From Sediminibacillus albus (GTDB lineage: Bacteria > Bacillota > Bacilli > Bacillales > Amphibacillaceae), in assembly GCF_900101125.1 (NCBI RefSeq), contig NZ_FNFL01000001.1, positions 1,116,001 through 1,180,000 of the forward strand: 64,000 nucleotides of DNA, written 5' to 3'. Position numbers and translations under genes: made by a program. The notes under the pieces were generated by a model. That model was given only the letters and a program-made list of their open reading frames with translations, searched no databases and was not told the DNA's origin. Of the stretch, positions 1 to 7,410 are shown one piece after another (the first letter of the stretch is position 1; each line of letters opens with the position of its first letter).

Positions 1-618
1 CTGCAGTTCATTGATTCCTTTAAAAACCCCGTGGCCCGGTGTACGGGATGGTCCCAGGGCGAGAATTTCGCTAAGGCCTTCCTTATCCAGTACAGCGTCT
101 ACTTCATCATGGGCAAGTAACGCTTTGATTTCGGAAGCAAACAACAGCCCCTCTCCATGTTGTTTATAAAATAACGGCTTAACGCCAAGGCGATCTCTTG
201 CCATGAACAGCTGTTCCTGTTTTGAATCCCAGACAACAAAAGCAAAAATGCCGTTTAATTTTTCCACACACGCTTCTTTCCATTGTATATAGCTTTTCAG
301 CAATACCTCCGTGTCCGAATGGGAAGAAAAGGTCCATCCTTCAGCCAATAGTTCTGCTCGTAAATCTTCCGTATTATATAACTCGCCATTATAGACCATG
401 ACATAATTGGAGGCTTCCCGCAGGCATGTCATCGGCTGCTTGCCTCCAGCCGGGTCCACAACGATTAAACGCTGATGGCCAAAAGAAGCTTGAGTGGAAA
501 ACCATTCATTATACTCATCAGGACCTCTGTGCTGTATTGTATCGGCCATTTTCCTGATTGTTGCAGCTTCCCCGGTAAGATCGCGCTTATAATCCACCCA
601 GCCTGTAATTCCACACAT
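1..618 (-). CDS. asnO: Asparagine synthase (glutamine-hydrolysing), N-terminal part, runs off the window
   Basis: Cytosolic enzyme converting aspartate, glutamine and ATP to asparagine. The 206 codons present are the glutaminase half. The protein begins MCGITGW, so after removal of Met the catalytic nucleophile is the N-terminal cysteine of class II (Ntn) amidotransferases. QHRGPDE, an FGHQRL stretch and YNGELYN follow, all typical of the family. The ATP-PPi synthetase half lies beyond base 1. The start at 618 is fixed by Cys2 and by AAAGGGTG upstream. B. subtilis has asnO close to yisL, and yisL is the next gene here, so the sporulation-linked paralogue asnO is more likely than asnB. The family call is secure; the paralogue name is inference from order. 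Confidence 0.9.
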   Translation of the reverse strand, partial: MCGITGWVDYKRDLTGEAATIRKMADTIQHRGPDEYNEWFSTQASFGHQRLIVVDPAGGKQPMTCLREASNYVMVYNGELYNTEDLRAELLAEGWTFSSHSDTEVLLKSYIQWKEACVEKLNGIFAFVVWDSKQEQLFMARDRLGVKPLFYKQHGEGLLFASEIKALLAHDEVDAVLDKEGLSEILALGPSRTPGHGVFKGINELQ

Positions 619-692
619 ATAGTGAACACACCCTTTCTTTTACCGCTTCTTTATACGTATGATGAAAGCGCCTAGAGTGTGATTATGATGAA

Positions 693-722
693 TAAAAAAA
701 GCACCACCAAACAGGTGATGCT
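693..722 (-). terminator. Rho-independent terminator of yisL
   Basis: On the minus strand AGCATCACC pairs with GGTGGTGCT (9 bp, one G·U, 5-nt loop), followed by seven T residues. It lies just after the yisL stop codon. Confidence 0.8.
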
Positions 723-738
723 TCTTTTGTCTGCTAAT

Positions 739-1104
739 TTAAGGTAAAAAGCCTAACGGCAGCCTGCCAAATCCAAGAGCGAGAACAATTACTACAGCGA
801 TAGCAAACTGCACCCAAACTCCGAGTACTGGTTTACCTTTCCTGTACTTCCCTAAGATCATTTCCATCACTGCAATGACCCACAGACCAGCTAGGGCTTT
901 GACAATGACCTCTCCCAGCATATAGGAAGGGTTGAAATAATTCATCAACAATTCGCCGCCGGAGTAAAGAATCAATAAATAATCCAGTCTGAGTATCATA
1001 TGAAGTATTTTTCCCGGTTTGTTTTTGCCTTGCTTGTTTAACATTAAAGCTAGTCCAAACAAGATGAACGCTAGTACCCATGAAGTTATATGTAGATGCG
1101 TCAT
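739..1104 (-). CDS. yisL: YisL family (DUF1516) small membrane protein
   Basis: 121 residues with four hydrophobic segments (roughly residues 5–22, 38–55, 65–82 and 97–115) and short charged loops. It is almost entirely embedded in the membrane. Length and the LRLDYLLILYSGGEL stretch fit the YisL/DUF1516 family, whose function is unknown. The start is supported by AAAAAGGAGGT 6 nt upstream. It is a single gene with its own terminator, between asnO on the same strand and the divergent rocD. No catalytic motif is visible. Confidence 0.8.
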   Translation of the reverse strand: MTHLHITSWVLAFILFGLALMLNKQGKNKPGKILHMILRLDYLLILYSGGELLMNYFNPSYMLGEVIVKALAGLWVIAVMEMILGKYRKGKPVLGVWVQFAIAVVIVLALGFGRLPLGFLP

Positions 1105-1210
1105 GACGTACCTCCTTTTTAATCGGTCAAGGTAATCATATCATTTTTCAGCCATCATTTCATTTGAAAGATTTGTGTCATTTCAGAGTAGAGAAAATAT
1201 ATAGCAAAAC

Positions 1211-1219
1211 TGTTATAAT
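1211..1219 (+). promoter_or_regulatory. Extended −10 promoter for rocD
   Basis: TGTTATAAT matches the extended −10 form TGnTATAAT exactly, 39 nt upstream of the rocD start. No good −35 hexamer is seen, as expected for extended −10 promoters. No sigma-L −12/−24 motif was noticed, although B. subtilis roc operons use sigma-L. Confidence 0.55.
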
Positions 1220-1257
1220 GTAAGCGTATTGCTTAATTTTTGAAACGGAGGGATACC

Positions 1258-2454
1258 ATGGTACGATCTAGTCAGGAAATTATTGACCAAACCCAGGAAT
1301 ACGGAGCAAAGAATTATCACCCGCTTCCTATTGTGGTGACGAAAGCTGAAGGTGTGTGGGTAGAAGATCCAGAAGGAAACCGTTACATGGATATGCTTAG
1401 CGCCTATTCCGCAGTAAATCAAGGCCATCGTCACCCACATATCATTAATGCATTGAAAGAACAAGCTGATCGCGTTACCCTGACATCAAGAGCGTTTCAC
1501 AACGACCAATTAGGCCCATGGTACGAAAAAGTATGTAAATTAACTAATAAAGAAATGACCTTGCCGATGAACACCGGCGCAGAAGCAGTTGAAACCGCTG
1601 TAAAAGCCGTCAGACGCTGGGGCTATGATGTCAAAGGCATCGAAGATAATCAGGCAGAAATTATTGCTTGTACCGGTAACTTCCATGGCCGGACAATGAC
1701 AGCTGTTTCCCTATCGTCGGAAGATGAATATAAACGAGGGTTCGGGCCTACTCTTCCAGGAATTAAGCTGATTCCATACGGAGATATTGAAGCCTTAAAG
1801 GAAGCAATCACCGAGAACACGGCTGGCTTTCTGCTCGAGCCTATCCAAGGGGAAGCAGGGATCGTTATGCCTCCAGAAGGTTATTTAAAACAGGCATATG
1901 ATCTATGCAAACAAAATAATGTATTATTTGTCGCCGATGAAATCCAGGCAGGCCTCGGAAGAAGCGGAAAAATGTTTGCCTGTGATTGGGAAGATGTAAC
2001 TCCAGATGTTTTAATCCTTGGTAAAGCCCTAGGCGGCGGAGTCTTTCCGATTTCCTGCGTAGTGGCCAATAAAGATATCCTGGGCGTTTTTAACCCTGGT
2101 TCCCACGGTTCCACCTTTGGCGGAAACCCACTGGCATGCGCTGTTTCGATAGCAGCATTGGATGTTATCGAGGAAGAAAATCTTGTCGATCGTTCGCTTG
2201 AACTTGGAAATTATATGATGGGTGAATTAGTTAAAATTAATAACAAGGCAATTAAAGAAGTTAGAGGGAAAGGATTATTCATCGGTGTTGAACTAACCGA
2301 GCCTGCCCGTCCTTATTGTGAAAAACTAAAAGAAAAAGGATTGTTATGCAAAGAAACACACGATAATGTTATCCGGTTCGCCCCGCCATTGACCATCGAA
2401 AAGACCGACTTGGAATGGGCGGTAAGAAAAATAAAAGAAGTATTAGAAGCGTAA
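1258..2454 (+). CDS. rocD: Ornithine aminotransferase
   Basis: PLP enzyme transferring the delta-amino group of ornithine to 2-oxoglutarate, giving glutamate-5-semialdehyde and glutamate in arginine/ornithine catabolism. The 398-residue protein is a class III aminotransferase of normal length. Asp227 in [12 protein letters not shown] would contact the pyridine nitrogen, and Lys256 in ILGKALGGG is the Schiff-base lysine. [15 protein letters not shown] and the C-terminal RFAPPLTI arginine are also present. The ATG at 1258 is preferred over an in-frame TTG at 1240 because GGAGG ends 6 nt before it. No other roc gene is adjacent, and it is closed by its own terminator. Confidence 0.95.
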   Translation: MVRSSQEIIDQTQEYGAKNYHPLPIVVTKAEGVWVEDPEGNRYMDMLSAYSAVNQGHRHPHIINALKEQADRVTLTSRAFHNDQLGPWYEKVCKLTNKEMTLPMNTGAEAVETAVKAVRRWGYDVKGIEDNQAEIIACTGNFHGRTMTAVSLSSEDEYKRGFGPTLPGIKLIPYGDIEALKEAITENTAGFLLEPIQGEAGIVMPPEGYLKQAYDLCKQNNVLFVADEIQAGLGRSGKMFACDWEDVTPDVLILGKALGGGVFPISCVVANKDILGVFNPGSHGSTFGGNPLACAVSIAALDVIEEENLVDRSLELGNYMMGELVKINNKAIKEVRGKGLFIGVELTEPARPYCEKLKEKGLLCKETHDNVIRFAPPLTIEKTDLEWAVRKIKEVLEA

Positions 2455-2460
2455 ATTATT

Positions 2461-2500
2461 AAAGAAGGAGCGATCTGCAGCCAGGCAGCGCTCCTTCTTT
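2461..2500. terminator. Bidirectional terminator between rocD and the DUF418 gene
   Basis: A perfect 12-bp stem AAAGAAGGAGCG/CGCTCCTTCTTT encloses a 16-nt loop that can itself form CTGC/GCAG. It serves the two convergent genes. The flanking T-tracts are short. Confidence 0.75.
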
Positions 2501-2508
2501 ATGGTTAT

Positions 2509-3720
2509 TTACTTCCTTCCAGGAAATCCTGATCGTTCGTTTGCCTTTTTAAATGATTGCCTTCTGCCGTAAGTTAAGCTTCGCCACAGCCATTCCACAG
2601 GGCCAAATCGATAATGCTGAAACCACCATTTACTTAGGATAACTTGCAGGCTGAATATGACCAGCACAAGGATGGCACTGTGAATCGGACGGATGGAACC
2701 ATAGAAACCAAAACCGACGGAATAGAAAAGAAAGAAACAAATGATGGATTGTAAGAGATAATTAGTTAGAGACATCCGTCCGACAGAGGTGAGCGGTTCT
2801 AACAGCTTTCTAAGTGCTGTCTGTTGAAATGCCAATGTCAGCGACAGCAAATAAAAAAGGGCTGAAGAACTGCCGCCGATGATATCCTGCAAGCTGCCGA
2901 GCCACATCGGATTGCCAATCAAGTAGGGGCCAGCTTTTACAAGCATAAAGAGGAGCCCTGTCACTATCCAGGCCTTGGCAAGCAATCTTTTATGCTTTCC
3001 GACATGGTAGAGCCATTTCTTTCTCGCTGTGTAAATCCCGAGCAGGAATAAAGGCAGTAAGTTACAGATCAAAAATAAATAAGTGATACCTCCATTGGCA
3101 TAAAGCCAATCACCCGCATTCTGCTGCCAAATATCCAGCAATGAACCATTCCCGTAATTTGCAAAAGATTGATTGACTTGGCGTGAAGTGTTTTGTGCCA
3201 AGTTATCCAGCTGATCCCTCACCAAATAATACAAACCTGTCAGCAGCAATGCCGGAATAATCAACATTGCGATACTCCAACTTATCAGTGTGGAATTTTT
3301 TCGTCGATAAAAGAAAAATAACAACAAGCCGATCAATCCATATGATAACAAAATATCTCCATGCCAAATTAGAAAAGAATGAATCAGGCCGAATCCAATC
3401 AAGACCATCATCCGGCGGAGTAATATGTAGTGGACATTTAATTGTTTCGCTTCCAGCCTTTCCCGCATTAGTTGAAAGCCAAATCCAAATAAAAAGGAAA
3501 ACAACGTATAAAAGCTGGCTTGGAAAAAAATATCGATAATCGTTTGCACCGCATGATCAACCGGCAACGACCAATACTGCTCTTCTCCCCCGTACAAAAA
3601 AAATGGCGCATTAAAAGCTGGTACATTGACCATGAAAATTCCGAGTATCGCCAATCCCCTAGCCGCATCAATCCATGCAAGCCTTTGGTTATCTTCTATC
3701 GGGCCCCCTGTTCGCCGCAT
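2509..3720 (-). CDS. DUF418 family polytopic membrane protein
   Basis: 403 residues, about ten membrane segments. The N-terminus carries LAWIDAARGLAILGIFMVN, a signature of the DUF418/YeiB-type family that resembles membrane acyltransferases of the OafA/heparan-acetyltransferase kind. The C-terminal DUF418 region includes SVGRMSLTNYLLQS, near residues 310–325, and a late FGPVEWLWRSLTYG. No substrate is established for the family, so acyl transfer is only a family-level suggestion. A GGAGAGGG ribosome binding site precedes the ATG. It stands alone, divergent from gerP. Confidence 0.8.
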   Translation of the reverse strand: MRRTGGPIEDNQRLAWIDAARGLAILGIFMVNVPAFNAPFFLYGGEEQYWSLPVDHAVQTIIDIFFQASFYTLFSFLFGFGFQLMRERLEAKQLNVHYILLRRMMVLIGFGLIHSFLIWHGDILLSYGLIGLLLFFFYRRKNSTLISWSIAMLIIPALLLTGLYYLVRDQLDNLAQNTSRQVNQSFANYGNGSLLDIWQQNAGDWLYANGGITYLFLICNLLPLFLLGIYTARKKWLYHVGKHKRLLAKAWIVTGLLFMLVKAGPYLIGNPMWLGSLQDIIGGSSSALFYLLSLTLAFQQTALRKLLEPLTSVGRMSLTNYLLQSIICFFLFYSVGFGFYGSIRPIHSAILVLVIFSLQVILSKWWFQHYRFGPVEWLWRSLTYGRRQSFKKANERSGFPGRK

Positions 3721-3815
3721 CTGTCCCTCTCCTCATTTCGCATTTAGTCTAGTGCCATATTATACCATGACAATCAAATAACTAATATTAAGTTTCTTTA
3801 AAGCTGAAGATGTTT

Positions 3816-3860
3816 CATACATTATACAGCAGCACCCACTTTGCCTTTTTTCATAAGCTA
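3816..3860 (+). promoter_or_regulatory. Two candidate sigma-K −10 boxes upstream of gerPA
   Basis: CATACATTA (3816–3824) and CATAAGCTA (3852–3860) each match the sigma-K −10 consensus CATAnnnTA exactly. The downstream box has CACC at 3833–3836 at about the right −35 distance, but it would give a very short leader starting near the Shine-Dalgarno. The upstream box has no clear −35. In B. subtilis gerP is expressed late in the mother cell under sigma-K. Confidence 0.45.
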
Positions 3861-3880
3861 TAAAAAAGGAGGTATCGTCT

Positions 3881-4099
3881 ATGCCTGCTGTGGTCGGAGC
3901 TGTTAAAGTGAACACAGTTTCTTCATCCAGCATTTTTAATATTGGTGATGTATATGCGATAAACCCTTATACAACTGCGAAGACATTTGCTGGCGGGGGA
4001 TCCTTCAATACAGGGAATGGCATTCAAATTCAACTTCAGCAGTCGAATACCCAATTTATAGACGACGATGTCATCGATCAACCGAATATTAGCAGTTAG
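3881..4099 (+). CDS. gerPA: Spore germination protein GerPA
   Basis: 72-residue protein that opens the six-gene gerP operon. GerP proteins help germinants pass through the spore coat, and mutants have permeability-type germination defects. Typical features are the MPAVVGAVKVN start, a SSSSIFNIGDVY core and an AGGGSFNTGNG turn. This closely resembles GerPF further down and suggests an ancestral duplication. AAAGGAGGT precedes the ATG. The stop codon overlaps the ribosome binding site of gerPB, so the two are probably translationally coupled. Confidence 0.9.
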   Translation: MPAVVGAVKVNTVSSSSIFNIGDVYAINPYTTAKTFAGGGSFNTGNGIQIQLQQSNTQFIDDDVIDQPNISS

Positions 4100-4109
4100 G
4101 AGGCTTTCC

Positions 4110-4337
4110 ATGAATTTAACAGTCCATCAGTCGATTTCTATCCACATGTTAAAAGTTAATAATGTTTCCAACTCTTCCATTATTCAAATTGGAAGTGCCG
4201 GAATGGTCCGGGCCAAATCCGAACTGTATAATACCGGCGGATATACCGAGCCAGCTGATCCTGCTGAACCGTCAGAGCCAGCAGGAAATTCCATCCCACA
4301 GGATTCACCCCTTGTCCCGCTTGCTCCTGCTACCTAA
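4110..4337 (+). CDS. gerPB: Spore germination protein GerPB
   Basis: 75-residue GerP component. It has the family core VNNVSNSSIIQIGSAG near residues 15–30 and a low-complexity Pro/Glu/Ala tail (EPADPAEPSEPA). The start at 4110 rests on AGGAGG at 4098–4103. An in-frame ATG at 4068 lies inside gerPA and has no binding site. It is second in the operon, as in B. subtilis, and is expected in the inner spore coat. Confidence 0.85.
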   Translation: MNLTVHQSISIHMLKVNNVSNSSIIQIGSAGMVRAKSELYNTGGYTEPADPAEPSEPAGNSIPQDSPLVPLAPAT

Positions 4338-4400
4338 TGCACAATTTATCTTTTCAGGCATAATTTAAAATAGGTCTTTGCCTAGAAAGGAGTTTTTCTA

Positions 4401-4958
4401 GTGACGCATCCACACTATTGGGAAGCATACATGGCACAGCTGCATCAGTATATTCAGCAACAGGACCGAAGAATTAGAGACCTGGAAACGAGAGTAACAG
4501 AGTTGGAAAATAAGAAAACGAATCAAACAAATGTCGAGCGGATTGATTATCACTTTGATCAGTTGAAAATTGAGCGGTTGGATGGCACACTCCATATAGG
4601 ACTGAGCCCTGATGGCTTGTCGAACATTGAAGATATGGTAGTTGACCAGAACCAGCCATATAGGGAGCAATCAACAGCCGCCCCTTCCCAGCAGGTGGTT
4701 TCGGCACTTGACCAATACGTAGCGACAGAAACACCGAAAATACTCCATCAACTCTCACAAAAATATAATCATCAGCTCTCCCCGCAGCAAATGGAAATGG
4801 TGATAAACGATATTAGAAAGCAACTACCAGACAGAGTCGCCTATCATATGGAAAACCGTGAAAATGAATCAGATTTAAGTAATATCGAGGAACAAATCCA
4901 GGAAGAAATCAATCATTCCCTCCATGAATTTTTTCACAAAGGAGATTTCCCACTATGA
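4401..4958 (+). CDS. gerPC: Spore germination protein GerPC
   Basis: 185 residues, the largest GerP protein and the only one of different fold. An N-terminal heptad-rich coiled coil (about residues 10–40, QQQDRRIRDLETRVTELENK) is followed by IERLDGTLHIGLSPDG, the conserved GerPC block. An acidic alpha-helical C-terminal half follows. It starts with GTG at 4401 behind AAAGGAG. Its last four bases (ATGA) overlap the start of gerPD, showing translational coupling. Confidence 0.88.
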   Translation: MTHPHYWEAYMAQLHQYIQQQDRRIRDLETRVTELENKKTNQTNVERIDYHFDQLKIERLDGTLHIGLSPDGLSNIEDMVVDQNQPYREQSTAAPSQQVVSALDQYVATETPKILHQLSQKYNHQLSPQQMEMVINDIRKQLPDRVAYHMENRENESDLSNIEEQIQEEINHSLHEFFHKGDFPL

Positions 4959-5161
4959 GATTTGAAGTACACAATTGGGGAGTTAATGTTGATAATATCC
5001 AGATTTCCGGAATCTCTTCCTCTTCTGTCCTGTTGATAGGGGACAATGAAGAAATCAACTTACAATCATTTTTTGACACTCCACCAGAATCATATATTGT
5101 CGGCTCTCTTGTTCCATTAGGCCGCAACCAAACGGGTAGTGATTGTGAACGGGATGAATAA
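4955..5161 (+). CDS. gerPD: Spore germination protein GerPD
   Basis: 68 residues. It has the VNVDNIQISGISSSSVLLIGD core shared by the short GerP proteins, then a hydrophilic tail ending in several acidic residues. It overlaps gerPC by 4 nt (ATGA) and gerPE by 8 nt, which fixes its place in the operon. The molecular role beyond coat permeability is unknown. Confidence 0.85.
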   Translation: MRFEVHNWGVNVDNIQISGISSSSVLLIGDNEEINLQSFFDTPPESYIVGSLVPLGRNQTGSDCERDE

Positions 5162-5543
5162 AAGAAAAGTCCACTTAAACAGTATTTATCTTAATTCCAT
5201 CTCCTACAGTTCTATTTTCGAAATAGGAGATACCGAAAGCTGCCATCCGGTAACAAAGGCGATAGCTGTCCAACAGGAAGATTTAAAGTTTCAGGAGGAA
5301 GCTTTTGACTTTGCCGACTTTGATATTTTCTCCAGAAAGGCTGATCGACTAGCATCGGCATTTTCAGTCAAACAAGAGAACATTCACCATTCCGCCAGGA
5401 TAAATGTAGGACAAATTAGTATTATTGGCGCTTCCTCTTCCTCAGTCGTTCAAATAGGCAGTCTCGCTAACCTTCACTCGGAAGCGCGGATTAAGCATAT
5501 CCGGGTTTTGAAAGAGGAACAAGACAACGAGGCAGAAATATAA
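5154..5543 (+). CDS. gerPE: Spore germination protein GerPE
   Basis: 129 residues. Two copies of the GerP core are visible: SISYSSIFEIGD near the N-terminus and ISIIGASSSSVVQIGS near residue 100. They are separated by an acidic, helix-forming linker. The ATG at 5154 (overlapping the gerPD stop by 8 nt) is chosen over an in-frame GTG at 5139. Neither has a strong ribosome binding site, so translation is probably coupled to gerPD. Confidence 0.83.
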   Translation: MNKRKVHLNSIYLNSISYSSIFEIGDTESCHPVTKAIAVQQEDLKFQEEAFDFADFDIFSRKADRLASAFSVKQENIHHSARINVGQISIIGASSSSVVQIGSLANLHSEARIKHIRVLKEEQDNEAEI

Positions 5544-5578
5544 TATAGTAAATGTTGTTTAAAGAAGGTGTCGACTTT

Positions 5579-5797
5579 ATGCCATCGATTGTAGGCCCGA
5601 TTAAAATCAACGGTGTTGATGGAGGAGTGATCAATTTCGGTGACAGCTTTTATTTGTCGCCCAAAAGCACATCCAAGGTCAGCTCTGGCTCTGGTTCGTT
5701 CAATACTGGTGACTTTATCAATACCAACAGCGGTCTCAATGCTACCAATACGGCCGACCCTGATCTTTCTGATCAGAACGTGGCCGGAAATGCGTGA
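5579..5797 (+). CDS. gerPF: Spore germination protein GerPF
   Basis: 72 residues, beginning MPSIVGPIKINGVDGG. It contains NFGDSFYLSPKSTSK and SGSGSFNTGDF, close to GerPA and the best conserved of the family. AAGAAGGTG lies upstream of the ATG. It ends the operon. The next 180 bases up to the DUF2254 gene contain no terminator hairpin that I can see and no convincing gene, so read-through into that gene is possible. Confidence 0.9.
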   Translation: MPSIVGPIKINGVDGGVINFGDSFYLSPKSTSKVSSGSGSFNTGDFINTNSGLNATNTADPDLSDQNVAGNA

Positions 5798-5977
5798 GCA
5801 GCCGAAAATTCTTAGAATCATCCCCCTGGGTGCCTCAACCAACTGCCTACAGTGTTTTCTGGAGGGCTTCCAGGAGGATTTTCTGGCTTGTCCTGTTTTA
5901 TTGTCTGTTCAGAAGGGTAATAATTGAGAGGCCGATATTACTCGTTAAAGAAACCAAACCAGACAAGGAGACACTAT

Positions 5978-7345
5978 ATGTTTCTCAAATTATTACCCGA
6001 ATCAATCAGTAAATATTTCCGGATGTCGAGGCGCCAGCGGGAGCATGAGTTGAAATTTACGTTGTGGCGGATGCCTGTCATCTATATATTGATAACCTTC
6101 CTGTTAGCAGCTGTTACCCTTGCGCTTGATTTAGTGCTTGGTATATCTGAAGGGAAAAGGTTTGCTGTCAATTTCGAAACTACCAGGCTGCTTGTCAGTT
6201 CATTGATCGGCGGTATCTTAACACTGAGCGCCTTCTCTTTAAACAGTTTATTAGTTGTCTTGACTACCTTCAGCGGGCAATTCTCTCCAAGGATGCTGCA
6301 AGACTTCATTGCGGACAGGCAAACACAGCATATTATGGGTATTTTTAATGGAAGCTTTGTTTATGTCTTACTGATTTTTTTATTTATCAGTAGTTACTCT
6401 AAACACTATTTCATTGCTGTTCCAGTCGTTACTTGTATATTAGCATTTATAACTGCCTTGACATTTATCTTTTTCATCAACCATGCAACCTCCTGGATGC
6501 AGGTCCATAATATAACATTTAATATGAAAAATATCTCCAAAGAAATCATTCGTTACTCATTGAAAAAAGATTTGGAAGAATTCCGCACCATGGAGCCTGG
6601 CGATCTTTTGGAGAATTACCGTTCTAATGCCACCATTGTCCGGGCACAAACACCCGGTTACGTCCAGCTTATTAATTACCGGGAAATGATTGAACAAGCC
6701 CGCCAGGATAATATTATTATTAAGGTTAACGCACGTGTCGGCAATTTTGTCCTATCATATAATCCGCTATTCACTTATTGGGGGCCTGGGGCTGAAAATA
6801 TAAACGAAGAAAAGTATCAAAACATGATCATCATCGGACATAAGGAAACCGAAATCCAGGATATTAAGTCGGGGATGAAAAAACTTGCGGAAGTATCAGT
6901 CAAAGCTATCGGAAACGATGATCCCCGTACGACTATCAATGCCATTCACCAAATGGGAGAATTGTTGTTGACCATCGATCAATACATTACTTTTACGCCT
7001 TACTTAGCAGACAATGACAGACAAGTAAGAGTAATAATCGGCAAAGATACATTTGACTTTTACTTATATCAGGGGTTTGGTACGATAAGGCATTATGCCA
7101 AAAATGATTTTCCGATAACCTTTGAAATCATTTCTTCCCTTAGCATGTTGGCTTTATCGATTGATCCGTCCAAGTATGCGGGATTATGGAATTTTGCTTA
7201 TGAAACGGTCCAAAATGTAGGAAAAGATATTATTTACGATAGTGAACGACACATGCTGCTTCATAAGCTTTATAAATTAGCTTCAACTACGGGCAATGAA
7301 TTGGCCTATTATCAAGTTGAAAAACAATTAACCGGTTCCAAGTGA
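5978..7345 (+). CDS. DUF2254 family membrane protein
   Basis: 455 residues. Four membrane segments lie in the N-terminal 190 residues (about 30–52, 72–97, 123–143 and 147–170), followed by a large soluble C-terminal domain. LTLSAFSLNSLLVVLTTFSGQFSPR between the second and third segments is the recognisable DUF2254 signature. Function is unknown for the family. The start at 5978 is supported by AAGGAG 7 nt upstream; an in-frame ATG at 5924 has none. It lies 180 nt after gerPF on the same strand. The last codons form part of its terminator stem. Confidence 0.8.
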   Translation: MFLKLLPESISKYFRMSRRQREHELKFTLWRMPVIYILITFLLAAVTLALDLVLGISEGKRFAVNFETTRLLVSSLIGGILTLSAFSLNSLLVVLTTFSGQFSPRMLQDFIADRQTQHIMGIFNGSFVYVLLIFLFISSYSKHYFIAVPVVTCILAFITALTFIFFINHATSWMQVHNITFNMKNISKEIIRYSLKKDLEEFRTMEPGDLLENYRSNATIVRAQTPGYVQLINYREMIEQARQDNIIIKVNARVGNFVLSYNPLFTYWGPGAENINEEKYQNMIIIGHKETEIQDIKSGMKKLAEVSVKAIGNDDPRTTINAIHQMGELLLTIDQYITFTPYLADNDRQVRVIIGKDTFDFYLYQGFGTIRHYAKNDFPITFEIISSLSMLALSIDPSKYAGLWNFAYETVQNVGKDIIYDSERHMLLHKLYKLASTTGNELAYYQVEKQLTGSK

Positions 7346-7362
7346 ACCGGTTAATTGTTTTT
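7321..7362 (+). terminator. Terminator that includes the end of the DUF2254 coding sequence
   Basis: A perfect 17-bp stem (7321–7337 with 7345–7361) with a 7-nt loop ends in T residues. The 5' arm encodes the final KQLTG of the protein and the TGA stop starts in the loop. The A-rich 5' side may let it act on the convergent addA transcript too. Confidence 0.85.
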
Positions 7363-7410
7363 CATATTTTAAGTTTTTCAATGAACCGCCCTGCTCCGAT
7401 TAAAGTTCCT

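Noticed and set aside
619-680. Sigma-E promoter for asnO
   Set aside because: A CATACGTAT sequence lies near the right place, but the −35 is missing and the −10 match is partial.
5474-5842. Minus-strand open frame of 122 codons across gerPE–gerPF
   Set aside because: It is antisense to two well-supported genes, lacks a ribosome binding site, and its protein looks random.
5640-6012. Plus-strand open frames between gerPF and the DUF2254 gene
   Set aside because: They overlap gerPF or the DUF2254 gene in other frames and have no binding site. The 180 nt in between look non-coding.
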